A stretch of DNA of 64,000 bases from Lumbricus rubellus (Eukaryota; Annelida; Clitellata; Crassiclitellata; Lumbricidae). Each line of letters opens with the position of its first letter. Within the stretch, counting starts at the first letter, position 1. Below, one piece after another: positions 54,106 to 64,000 of the stretch. The position numbers were made by a program, and so were the translations under genes. Location of the stretch: positions 12,033,276-12,097,275 of the forward strand of contig OX243822.1 in NCBI GenBank assembly GCA_945859605.1, written 5' to 3'. The notes below the pieces were generated by a model. It was not told the origin of the DNA, ran no database searches, and worked only from the letters and a program-made list of their open reading frames with translations.

Positions 54106-55790
54106 CAGTGGCGTAACAACCTGACCGGGGGCCCGTGGACAATCTAAGCCTTGGGGCCCTTACTCGTTAGCGAGACTAAAGAGTAGGATTAACAAGATAG
54201 CTATTTAAAACTGGGTAAAAAGAAAGGTGTGATAGGCCAAATAATTATTCGTATTGTGCCAATTGATTAGAGAGTTCTGGTGCCATAATAATAGTAACAA
54301 TTGCGACAATTTATATGGCGCCCTAACACGGCCATGCCGTTAAAAGAGCGAATTAGCCTACAAGGCAGCTGATGCATCTGCTATTCGAAGACAATCAGCT
54401 CTTACGCGGGTTTTCGAAATTGCGAATAGTAGTTTTGGCCATTACGATGCAACTTTGTTTGGGTCTATATCCCAATTACCACAGTTTCAGGCTAATATAT
54501 TATTTATTTAAAGGACTTGAATTGATTTCATAAATGCCAAAATAGTAGTCTCAATTTCTCACACCCGATTAATCAAATCGGTCTATTAATAGGTAGGCTA
54601 TACGTACGCGCATAGGCAATCCGAAAGCCACAATTGAACTATACAATCACGACTAATTTTGTTAAATTGGCCGATCTATAACGCAGATGCATGCCGACTG
54701 TAGGCTTATACCTACTAGATTGTAAATTTAATATAGGCTATATTGCTACGGTAACCGATAGAGCATGACAATGCAAATGTGAAATAGCCTGATGATGGAT
54801 AGGACACGTTCAAGGGTGCCTGATGCTGGACTGGCTGTGTTGGGATGCGGGGTGGCAAAATTATGATGGCTCATTGGTTGTGCATGCGCTTTGCGTGGGG
54901 GAAATTCTGCTGAACTTTGGAACTTTCAGGGTCAAGTCAGGGTCGAGTCAATTAGGGCAAACCTGCTGATGGTGTGTGTGTGTGTGTTTGTGTGTGTTTA
55001 CTCCTACGACCCTCCCCATTTACATACCATAGAGTGGCATATATAGACCAAACAGCAATATTTGGGGAGATACGGTTGAACGGAGAGTGGCTAGAGTCTA
55101 GACGACATCACCGGAAGAGGCAGAACATCGCTCCGAGAGCTGAGCCACACGGCAATGGACAGAGAACGATGGAGGAGCCTAGTGAAGATGGCATCAGACA
55201 TCTACGGCGTTGAGCCCACGGTTGATGATGATGGTGATGAGTTGAACCTAAACATACTCGGTTCAATGAATGATGTGCGCTGTGAATTGGGGTTGATACA
55301 AGAACTAAAGTGGGCCGTGCTAAGCCCGTAGCACGTTTTGGCAACCCACCATGGCGGGTGGGTCTGGTATTAGGGGCGCTGACATACAACCAGGAGGGGC
55401 GCATAGGGTGGTTTGTCCCAAGCCTATCCATGGCCCGAACCACATCTGCTTTCTGACCTCCCCTCCCGTCTGCAGCATCTCGCACCCCAGACACAAAATC
55501 GGGCCCGATGTCAGATAATTTATGAGTCTATGTGTGCTGCAGTGTTGTTACTGCCAATCCTAAATCAACAGCTGAGGTGCAGCAGAGGATGTGGAATAAA
55601 ACGCTGCCGAGAATGAACACGTACTACGGTACTAGGCTATGGCCTGTATACTCTTCAAGACAACTACACATGCAATTATTGTCCCGATAAAGTACATAAA
55701 AATTATTTTTGGTTAGCAGCTCGGGGGCCCTTGGAACCTCGGGGGCCCGTGGATTTTGTCCACCTTCGTTACATGGTTGTTACGCCACTG
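54106..55790. mobile_element. 1.7-kb hAT-like non-autonomous element, CAGTGGCGTAACAACC ends
   Basis: The ends cagtggcgtaacaacc and ggttgttacgccactg have the perfect 8-bp duplication cgtaatcg (54098-54105, 55791-55798). Subterminal gggggcccgtgga motifs occur at both ends. No transposase is seen. The interior includes a LINE-like fragment near 55.1 kb and TAGGCTA-type motifs. Confidence 0.92.
55125..55245 (+). pseudogene. LINE C-terminal fragment inside the hAT-like element
   Basis: The frame reads ELSHTAMDRERWRSLVKMAS, then DIYGVEPTVDDDGDEL. DRxxWRxLV is the usual end of LINE polyproteins. The preceding 100 bases look related but are out of frame. Confidence 0.6.
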
Positions 55791-55798
55791 CGTAATCG

Positions 55799-57770
55799 TA
55801 AACTCGGAATTTCTACTGCGCCCACAAATTCCTTTGCCGTGCGGAACGGGTCGGATTGCAGATGGTATATTTGGGTATAGGCCTACTATATTGACCACTT
55901 CTCTTTCCTTGTCATGTCTGCAGAAGTAGGCGGAAGTCGCGGAACCATGCAGAAGTAGCAGTCATTTTGTGTAATTGCTTGGTTCTCTCCCAACCATTGG
56001 AATAGCAAAGGGCATTGGCCACTTTCTCGTCTTTCAACTACTTTGGAAATTTTCTGGCACACGGGGGGTGGGGTGCATGGCAGGCGGATACAATACGTCA
56101 CATAATTTTGTGCTGCTATAGGCCTATGTAGTTTGATATACAGCGTTCAGTGATGCCACAGCTGGGTTTTTTCCACTAGATCTGGGGTTTTTGCCTTCGT
56201 CTGAGTTTCTGGGTTTTTTCTAGCAAAATCTGGGTTTATTTTGGTGAGTTGACCATTTTGTATTAAAACACATGAATATTCTTTGAAATTCAATGTAAAA
56301 TGGTTGTGATACATAATTTTTGCTCCAATAATTTTAATTTTAACTCCACAATCAAGATCTCAAGTTGTCAAATCACGAATAATATAACCTGATGATGCAC
56401 AAAAGTAGCTCTGCGCAGAAATAAGCCATTTTGGCATCTCAATATAGGTTGGTTGACATATATGACATGTATATAGGTCAGGTCAGTACTCCAGGAAGTG
56501 GTCTAGTAACGTTGTTGCAGAGTATTAATGTTCTAAGAATCTAAGTGGTTAAAACGTTGGATTATTGATGGCCGGAAACTTCGGACAACTTTAAAACCGT
56601 AAAGTTAAACCATGCGCATTAGTTGTTTACAGTTCTGGTGCATGCGCACACGAATATATCGATTCAAGTTTTTGTCGATATGGGTGCCGAGTCTATGACA
56701 ACTTTAAGAATTGATATTTTTAAAGTTGCAATTATATTTTATTCGACTCATTTGACGAATATTTTGTTAACCCTCATCCGAACAAGCGAAAAAAACAACT
56801 TAATTTGAGCAAAGAGGTCTAAAATCGCTTATATCAATTGTCTGGGTTTTTCTGGGTTTTTTGCAGAAGGAAATCTGGGTTTATTTCAGAAATCTCAGTG
56901 GCAACACTGACAGCGTTGAGAAAATTTATGGTTACCACATAATTATATATGGCCGACGGCTCAATGCATACAGAGACATTTGTAAATGTAAACATCTCTG
57001 TCTCTCCTAAACTAGAGTCAATCGACAAATTTTACTGTTATTTTCGTGATCAACGCCTCAAATTTAGTACAGATTTGCTATTTTCATTTAAAAGGCCAAT
57101 TGTGTGTTGTCCAGTTATATAAATATCAATCTAACAGAACAGGCAGCCTGCAATATACGGCTCTAAAATAATACTATCCTGCAAACCATGTCCCCCCACC
57201 CCTATGGGGCGCGAATTCGTTACCTCTCGCTCTCCATGCCAGCGTATTAAGCAATGGGCTACTGGGCCCACTCCGAATGCTGATGTAGAGGAAGAAGATG
57301 GAGATGCGGAAGGTGGTAAAATAAAGTGTAAAGTAAAGGAATATCTGGAAGTATCAGAGTGTCAAATGGGGGTGGGGAATCGCTCGTGAAACATTCTGAT
57401 GATGAAACTGCGAAGATATTATGAGTGACGAACGTAAACAGCCTTAATAATATTCTATCATTGCCCATAACCGGATGCGCTCTCCATTTTCTGGCACACG
57501 GGGCGGGGGAGCTCCAGTGCTTATATGTATATACATATATGCTACTGTAACAGTTCCGGTCTTCACGTCGTATTGATCAGCAGCGTCACGTCTCGTATTA
57601 TATAAAAATACTGTAGGCCTATAATTATAGTTAGAATATTACTGTGTGTTATGTGTGTTATATCGACGGTCAGCTCTAGGTCTGACTCATGCCAGTAGGC
57701 TATCTATAGGGGCGGCCCCGTCAAGCCAAGTGGAGAATTTATTCTTTGGAGGACGGGGGAATAAATAGAC
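55799..57770. other. gene-free stretch
   Basis: No supported gene. A repeated ctgggtttttt/tctgggttta motif occurs at both about 56,162-56,240 and 56,840-56,900, in opposite senses around unique sequence, which may be a decayed inverted-repeat element. Octamers lie at 55878, 56119 and 57614. Confidence 0.4.
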
Positions 57771-57777
57771 AAGGTGA

Positions 57778-58012
57778 CGACGACGATGATGACGACGATG
57801 TTGATGATATAATTATAGCAATAGTGGTGACATGATGGTGATATGGAATGATAATGACAGTATATTGGTGGCACTGTTGCCGTTGTCGTTGTTATTGTTG
57901 TTGTTGTGGATGATGATGATAATGATGATGATGATGATGACGACGACGACGAAGACGACGACGACGATTAAGACGACGACGACGGTGACAGCAACGATAG
58001 CGATAACGATGA
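57778..58012 (+). repeat. (GAT/GAC)n microsatellite
   Basis: Imperfect gatgatgatgacgacgacg array, with a central ttgttgttg part. Confidence 0.92.
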
Positions 58013-58036
58013 AATAGTGTTTCATATAAATTCTGT

Positions 58037-58039
<3 letters not shown>

Positions 58040-58071
<32 letters not shown>

Positions 58072-58256
58072 CATATAATTATATATACATATATATAATA
58101 TATATAATATATATATATATATATATAATATTATTGTTTGTTCACCTGCTCTGCCTGAGAACTCGAGAAGCCAATAACGTTGCTGCTTTCAGTAAGTGCG
58201 AATTATTCTTAGCCATAGTGAGCATAGACTACACAGTGTATATATATATTTAAATG

Positions 58257-58289
<33 letters not shown>

Positions 58290-58720
58290 ATATATACATA
58301 TATGCAAGTCTATCTCAATGCGTTGAACAAAGTATATATATAAAATATATACATTTATAATTAATATATTATATATATGGATATATGTATATCATGCACT
58401 CCTATCTCAATGTGTTGAACACAGTGTATATATATATATATATTTATGCATATATACACAATGTGTGTATATATATATATACAAGCTTATTAAAGCCGAT
58501 GTTTTGGAATTTATGTAGCCTCAATAAAACTCCAGTGAACGACCGAGCCTCGAGGTCGAGAATGGACGGGGAGCAAATCGATCTGCAGCGGCACATATAC
58601 AATACAATACATGTATATAGTATATATATACACATATACAATACATGTATATTGTATATATATATATATAAACTACATGTATATTATACATATACATACA
58701 CAATACAATGCATGTATACA
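58040..58720 (+). repeat. (TA)n-rich palindromic tracts
   Basis: Many tatata runs, including several acatgtatat units, separated by short unique pieces. A near-duplicated stretch tctcaatgygttgaacamag occurs near 58,312 and 58,408. Confidence 0.85.
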
Positions 58721-58839
58721 TGTATATGTACGAGAAAGGCTCAATCAATGTTGCCATTGTCAGCCTCTGTCTCCCTACATATTCTTATGCATATCTATAT
58801 TATATGCCTCCGCGTGTGCAGTATACGCGCGTAGTAAAA

Positions 58840-58988
58840 TGCACACATACACACACGCACGCGCACACACAAACACACACATACACGCACACACACGCAC
58901 ACACACACACGCACACACATACAAGCACGCACACATACACAAACACACAAACACACAAACACACAAACACACACACAAACACACATAG
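58840..58988 (+). repeat. (CA)n microsatellite
   Basis: Interrupted cacacacgcac array, about 150 bp. Confidence 0.95.
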
Positions 58989-59228
58989 ACCAATCTATAT
59001 ATACATGTATATTTTATACGTGCATTGTATGATGAAGCGGCAGAGAGATAGAAAGAGACAGACTGGACACTGTGGACAGGCAGAGGGAATCAATTAGACA
59101 AAGGGTGAAGACAGGCTGTGAAAGGATGGAACGGTGGAGGGGGGTATGTATGTATGTATGTTTGGATGTATTCATCTGTGACCGATTGTCTGATTCTTTG
59201 TCTGTTTTTCCATTCGACCGCATCTCAT

Positions 59229-59792
59229 ACATACATACATTCATACCTACATACATACATACATACATACATACATACATACATACACACACTCATACAT
59301 ACATACATACATACATACATAGTCATGCATAGTCATACATACATACATACATACATACATACATACATACATACATACATACATACATACATACATACAT
59401 ACATACATACATACATACATTGCGTACATACATACATTGCGTACATACATACATACATACATACATACATACATACATACATACATACATACATACATAC
59501 ATACATACATACATACATACATACATACATACATACATACATACATACATACATACATACATACATACACAAATACACACATACATACATACATACATAC
59601 ATACATACATACATACATACATACATACATACATACATACATACATACATACATACATACATACATACATACATACATACATACATACATACATACATAC
59701 ATACATACATACATACATACATACATACATGCATACATACATACATACATACATACATACATACATAAATACATACATACATACATACCATA
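59229..59792 (+). repeat. (CATA)n microsatellite, about 560 bp
   Basis: A nearly pure tetranucleotide array with a few interruptions, including a duplicated ttgcgtacatacatacattg segment at about 59,420. Long open frames on both strands come from the absence of stops in the repeat. Confidence 0.97.
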
Positions 59793-60721
59793 CCATACAT
59801 TCATACGAGGAGGTTGTTTGTTTAGTCAAACTGACAAACAGCAAGGAGCAAAAAAGCTGCAGTTCGTTCACTTTAGGCCATAAAATCGAAGCATGCTTTA
59901 TGCTAGTACGCGTGCGCGTATGTGTGCGTGTACGTGTTCGTCTCTGCATGTGCACGTGTGTTTGTATGTCCGCGTATGTGTGGTTTTTCTCTCTGTTGAG
60001 GCGCCTCGAATCGGATGCGTGCGCTTCAGCCGCTGGAGCCATCGGCTGAGATATATGGGACATAAGTTGCATCGTCTTACTGCGCAGCGGTTGTCTGTTC
60101 TGCCAGCGGATGGCCAGACAGACAGTGGACGGATTTAAGAGAAGACCATTGTGGCCAACTGTGTTGTGTTGTGGTTTAGCAATCGTCTTTTCTGTCCGGT
60201 ATTTTCGCTCATCTCTGACGTGACCAGAACCATTTGAGACAATAATTGTCTGGTTGAGTATGCATGAAACGAATTGTGTTTGCAGAATCATGAATTATCT
60301 TTGATTCGCACCATTAAATAATAATAATAATATGCAAGGCTGTTATAACCGTGCCATGGTATGGCGCAGTAGATGTCTTCGGCATTCGGACTGGTCTGCT
60401 GTCGTCGGCAAGAGTTACTCTTACTCTGAACAGGGAGCCAGCTCATCAACTCTTCGTATAAATTGGAGAAACTGGAACTTGCCAAGGCTCGGTTGAACGC
60501 TTTGGTAGAGCGTGTGGTGGAAGTGGTGGACACGGAAGAAGGACGGAAGTAGGAGAAGGAGGGGTTATAGGAAAACTAGGGCGTGAGTAGGAAGAGGAAT
60601 AGGAGCAGACAGCAGCGGAAGAAGAAAGACTCAGAGAAGGTGAGTCACATGTCATCCAATAACTCATTTGTTTACTTCTTCCTCTCATCTTAAAATGACT
60701 CTTATTTTTTATTATACATGT

Positions 60722-60930
60722 GGGGCGCGGTGGTGTAGTGGTGGCGTCGTTGCCTTGGAGCTCGAAGGTTCGAGGTTCGAATCCACCTCAAGTCGCCGCG
60801 TAGGGATCTTGGGAAAGTCCTTCACTCACAATTGCTCAGCGCTTCGGCGTGAAAACTCCGATGCAGTGTACGCCTTTGAGTAGAGAGAGAGAGCTTGAAG
60901 GGGCGCTATAACAAGTGCACATACAAACAA
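60722..60930 (+). mobile_element. tRNA-derived SINE (type B)
   Basis: The head ggggcgcggtggtgtagtgg, box B ggttcgaatcc and tail gaaggggcgctataacaagt are present. The body is about 20 bases shorter than in the 9.6-kb copy. Confidence 0.88.
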
Positions 60931-60939
60931 ATATGTATG

Positions 60940-61182
60940 TGGGGCGCGGTGATGTCGGAGTATGTTAGGTTCCTTGGAACCGGAAGGTTGCGGCTTCGAT
61001 TCCATCCCAAACATCCCCACGTTGCAGCGTATTCATGGATCCGGAACAAAAGTCCTCTCGCAATAATTAGACTATTGCCCATGCATGCGCTTCGGCGTGA
61101 AACTCCGGTTCAGTGTCCGCTGTAGTCTGGAGCGCCTCTGAGTAGGAATTTCTTGAAGGGGCGCTGTAACAAGTGCTCATAA
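60940..61182 (+). mobile_element. tRNA-derived SINE (type C), tandem to previous
   Basis: The head ggggcgcggtgatgtcggag, box B-like cttcgattcc and tail cttgaaggggcgctgtaaca are present. It follows the type B copy head to tail with about 10 bases between. Confidence 0.75.
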
Positions 61183-61300
61183 TTATAATCCTGCGTTAAT
61201 TTTCATGGTTTCATACATACAGGCCTCTACTTTAGTTTGTCCGCTCTCTCTGTCGATCGGTCGTTGTTCGAAAGTGATCCCATTCAAACACCAGTTGTAC

Positions 61301-62506
61301 AATCGATATTGCAATCAATATTACAATCGATATTGCAATCAATATTACAATCGATATTGCAATCAATATTACAATCGATATTGCAATCAATATTACAATC
61401 GATATTGCAATCAATATTACAATCGATATTGCAATCAATATTACAATCGATATTGCAATCAGTATTGCAATCGATATTGCAATCAATATTACAATCGATA
61501 TTGCAATCAATATTACAATCGATATTGCAATCAGTATTGCAATCGATATTGCAATCAATATTACAATCAATATTACAATCGATATTGCAATCAATATTAC
61601 AATCGATATTGCAATCAATATTACAATCGATATTGCAATCAATATTACAATCGATATTGCAATCAGTATTACAATCGATATTGCAATCAGTATTACAATC
61701 GATATTGCATTCAATATTGCAATCGATATTGCAATCAGTATTACAATCAATATTGCAATCAGTATTACAATCGATATTGCATTCAATATTACAATCGATA
61801 TTACAATCGATATTGCAATCAATATTGCAATCAATATTACAATCAATATTACAATCGATATTGCAATCAATATTGCAATCAATATTACAATCGATATTGC
61901 AATCAATATTACAATCGATATTGCAATCAGTATTACAATCGATATTGCAATCAATATTACAATCAATATTACAATCGATATTGCAATCAATATTGCAATC
62001 AATATTACAATCGATATTGCAATCAATATTACAATCGATATTGCAATCAGTATTACAATCGATATTGCAATCAGTATTACAATCGATATTGCATTCAATA
62101 TTACAATCGATATTGCAATCAGTATTACAATCGATATTAAAATCGATATTACAATCGATATTGCAATCAGTATTACAATCGATATTGCAATCAGTATTAC
62201 AATCGATATTGCAATCAATATTACAATCGATATTGCAATCAATATTACAATCGATATTGCAATCAGTATTACAATCGATATTGCAATCAGTATTACAATC
62301 GATATTGCATTCAATATTGCAATCGATATTGCAATCAGTATTACAATCAATATTGCAATCAGTATTACAATCGATATTGCATTCAATATTACAATCGATA
62401 TTACAATCGATATTGCAATCAATATTGCAATCAATATTACAATCGATATTGCAATCGATATTGCAATCAATATTGCAATCAATATTGCAATCAATATTGC
62501 AATCAT
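61301..62506 (+). repeat. 12-bp satellite (caatcRatattR), about 100 units
   Basis: A continuous array of the 12-mer caatcgatattg and variants (caatcaatatta, caatcagtatta, cattcaatatt), all in one 12-bp register with no obvious indel. Units alternate to give 24-bp pairs, and a higher-order period of exactly 600 bp is visible (61,621-61,800 repeats at 62,221-62,400). Open in several frames on both strands. Confidence 0.97.
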
Positions 62507-62509
62507 TCA

Positions 62510-63018
62510 ATGAAAGACTAATGCCAGTCGTCTTGAAAAGTACATGTATATAGCCTAACGGAAGAAGAGAGAAATATTATTGCGCTGACGTGATTAGGTT
62601 TACATAGATCTATATACTTTCTTGGAGCCGATGTCAATTGAAACATTTTGTCTAGCTACGCTTTTTCATCGGTTTTCGTCAATGGTGCGCTGTGATAAAA
62701 AAACAATTTTCGATAACAGCCGATTGAGGCAAACAAGACAATGTACGGTATAAAAAAAATCATTATAAGGATACAGCAGAAGAGAAATCCAAAGATAAAT
62801 GGAATGGCAGTCTTTTGGTCGACATAAACAATTGATTTGTAGAATGGTTCAAGCATAATAGCATAACCTGTTAAAGAACAAACTACATTCTATAGACAAA
62901 TTATAGGGCCTATGTTGGCCTGCTGTTCACTTATCAAATTGATGCATATGAACAGAGGCAAAGCCAGTCTTTATATAGAAAGTGGGGTGGATATGGAAAA
63001 AACTGCATGAGTCTAGGT
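62510..63018. other. gene-free stretch
   Basis: No gene supported. A minus-strand frame (62656-62856) encodes a hydrophobic stretch FGFLFCCILIMIFFIPYIVL that could be a membrane segment, but it has no splice or homology support. Confidence 0.35.
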
Positions 63019-63210
63019 CAGTGGTTCCCAACCCGGGGCCCTCGGGCCAAAAGTGGCCCGCCAGATCTTAAAAATGGCCTCTCATCTCTCAGAGAATTAG
63101 CAAAAATATATGAAAAATTCACATTTTGAACAGGATAGAATACATAATTAATTTCTATTACAAATTATTATTTTATTTTGAGTTTTTGACGTCTATAAAA
63201 AAATAACGGC
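63019..63210 (+). mobile_element. hAT-like element fragment, CAGTGGTTCCCAACC end
   Basis: The left end cagtggttcccaacccgggg and about 190 bases of interior match 40346-40679 and 18174 onward. The right end is missing. Confidence 0.75.
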
Positions 63211-63599
63211 GACCCCACGTCATATGAATTGTGTGGTCTTTCCGTATACGAACTCTTTCCGTGAATTATTAACTCAGATGACAGAGAGTCGAATATTTTT
63301 GGCCCAGCAAACACCAATATTGACAAGTCCATGGGAAACATTTCTGACGCAATATTTCTAAGCATCTTCATTCTTCAATAATAATGTAAAGCGATCACGT
63401 GAGCGTGATCAATGATCATTGACAAGGCTGACGCAAGCATTAGTGTGTTACAGTGAATCGATATTAGGCCTAAAACACTAATTTGCAGTTTTGTAGTCTA
63501 CGGTATAATATATTATAATGTATGAATGTGTATATTATATGCGTACATTATATATTGTATATTTGTGTATAAAGTCCTATTGAACACTAACCAGAAATA

Positions 63600-63732
63600 A
63601 GTATAATTATACAATTCGAGGTATATAGGGCCTTATAGGCCTATATATATATACCTCGAATTGTAAATTTTATACTTATTTAAATACAATGCAGTATATA
63701 TATATGTATATATATACTGCATTGTATTTATC
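63600..63732. repeat. AT-rich inverted repeats
   Basis: acaattcgaggtatata is mirrored by tatatacctcgaattgt (63,610-63,665), and aaatacaatgcagtatatat by atatactgcattgtattt (63,681-63,730). Both could form hairpins. There are no target duplications. Confidence 0.7.
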
Positions 63733-64000
63733 TCATTAGGCTAAACGTTATCAGAGTCACTTAAGTCGCATTTAATTATAATACAGAACTGCATGTCTGG
63801 TATTTATATATGGCAACGTTAAGCGCCTTCGTGAGGTCATTTTAAGGCGCTATATAAATGTCCATTTACATACACAACTACATATATACCCACCATATAT
63901 ATTATTGAATATATATATATATATATATATAATATCTTTTCCTTCAGGCTGGGATTAATCTTTCTTTGGCGAGAGGTCAGTCACTCGGATGCCTCTCTAC

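Noticed and set aside
59118..60291. Long open frames rich in THTYI or CMYV
   Set aside because: They are translations of the (CATA)n array; no unique domain apart from short flanks.
61232..62553. Overlapping open frames of more than 300-400 codons on both strands
   Set aside because: They are produced by a 12-bp satellite without stop codons; the residues simply repeat LQSI, AISIVI or CNID.

Overview
The window is animal nuclear DNA and looks like a marine invertebrate, possibly an echinoderm or a related deuterostome. One gene spreads over about 32 kb in many short exons with GT-AG introns. The rest is A+T-rich and full of microsatellites, minisatellites, tRNA-derived SINEs, LINE pieces and small DNA transposons. 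Taxonomy is inferred from style only; no rRNA or mitochondrial marker is present. There is no CRISPR array, operon or prokaryotic signal.

Layout. 1-1.7 kb: the 5' end of an unrecognised minus-strand gene (ATG exon plus one or two further exons). 2.3-6.4 kb: a full-length non-LTR retrotransposon with an intact 1101-residue ORF (PHD-like finger, endonuclease, reverse transcriptase); a 318-bp inverted-repeat element with a perfect 8-bp target duplication sits in its 3' UTR. 8.7-41.0 kb: a plus-strand OCRL/INPP5B-type inositol polyphosphate 5-phosphatase gene. I placed 25 consecutive exons with matching phases (13,086-41,032) plus a probable first exon at 8,696; one N-terminal exon is missing from my model. 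The product runs PH domain, 5-phosphatase, ASH domain, RhoGAP-like domain, like human OCRL. 41-64 kb: no gene that I can firmly support; DNA transposons (hAT, Tc1/mariner), SINEs and very large simple arrays, ending with a 1.2-kb satellite of 12-bp units.

Mobile elements are the main content by number. At least eleven insertions keep recognisable target duplications: 8 bp for hAT-like elements, 9 bp for a foldback/Mutator-like element, TA for mariner-like elements. A 2.36-kb element inside an intron carries 13 copies of a 15-mer, forward in the left part and inverted in the right part.

The most unusual signal is the octamer TAGGCCTA. I count 23 perfect copies, and none across 12.2-44.8 kb, which holds nearly all of the gene body. 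In five places, comparison with a related repeat copy or a conserved protein motif shows the same locus without it: a bare TA has become TA-GGCC-TA, TA-GGC-TA or TA-GCC-TA. One such insertion puts an in-frame TAG into a hAT transposase remnant. This looks like a recurrent micro-insertion with TA duplication, perhaps excision footprints of a TA-targeting transposon, and is the best candidate here for an undescribed process.
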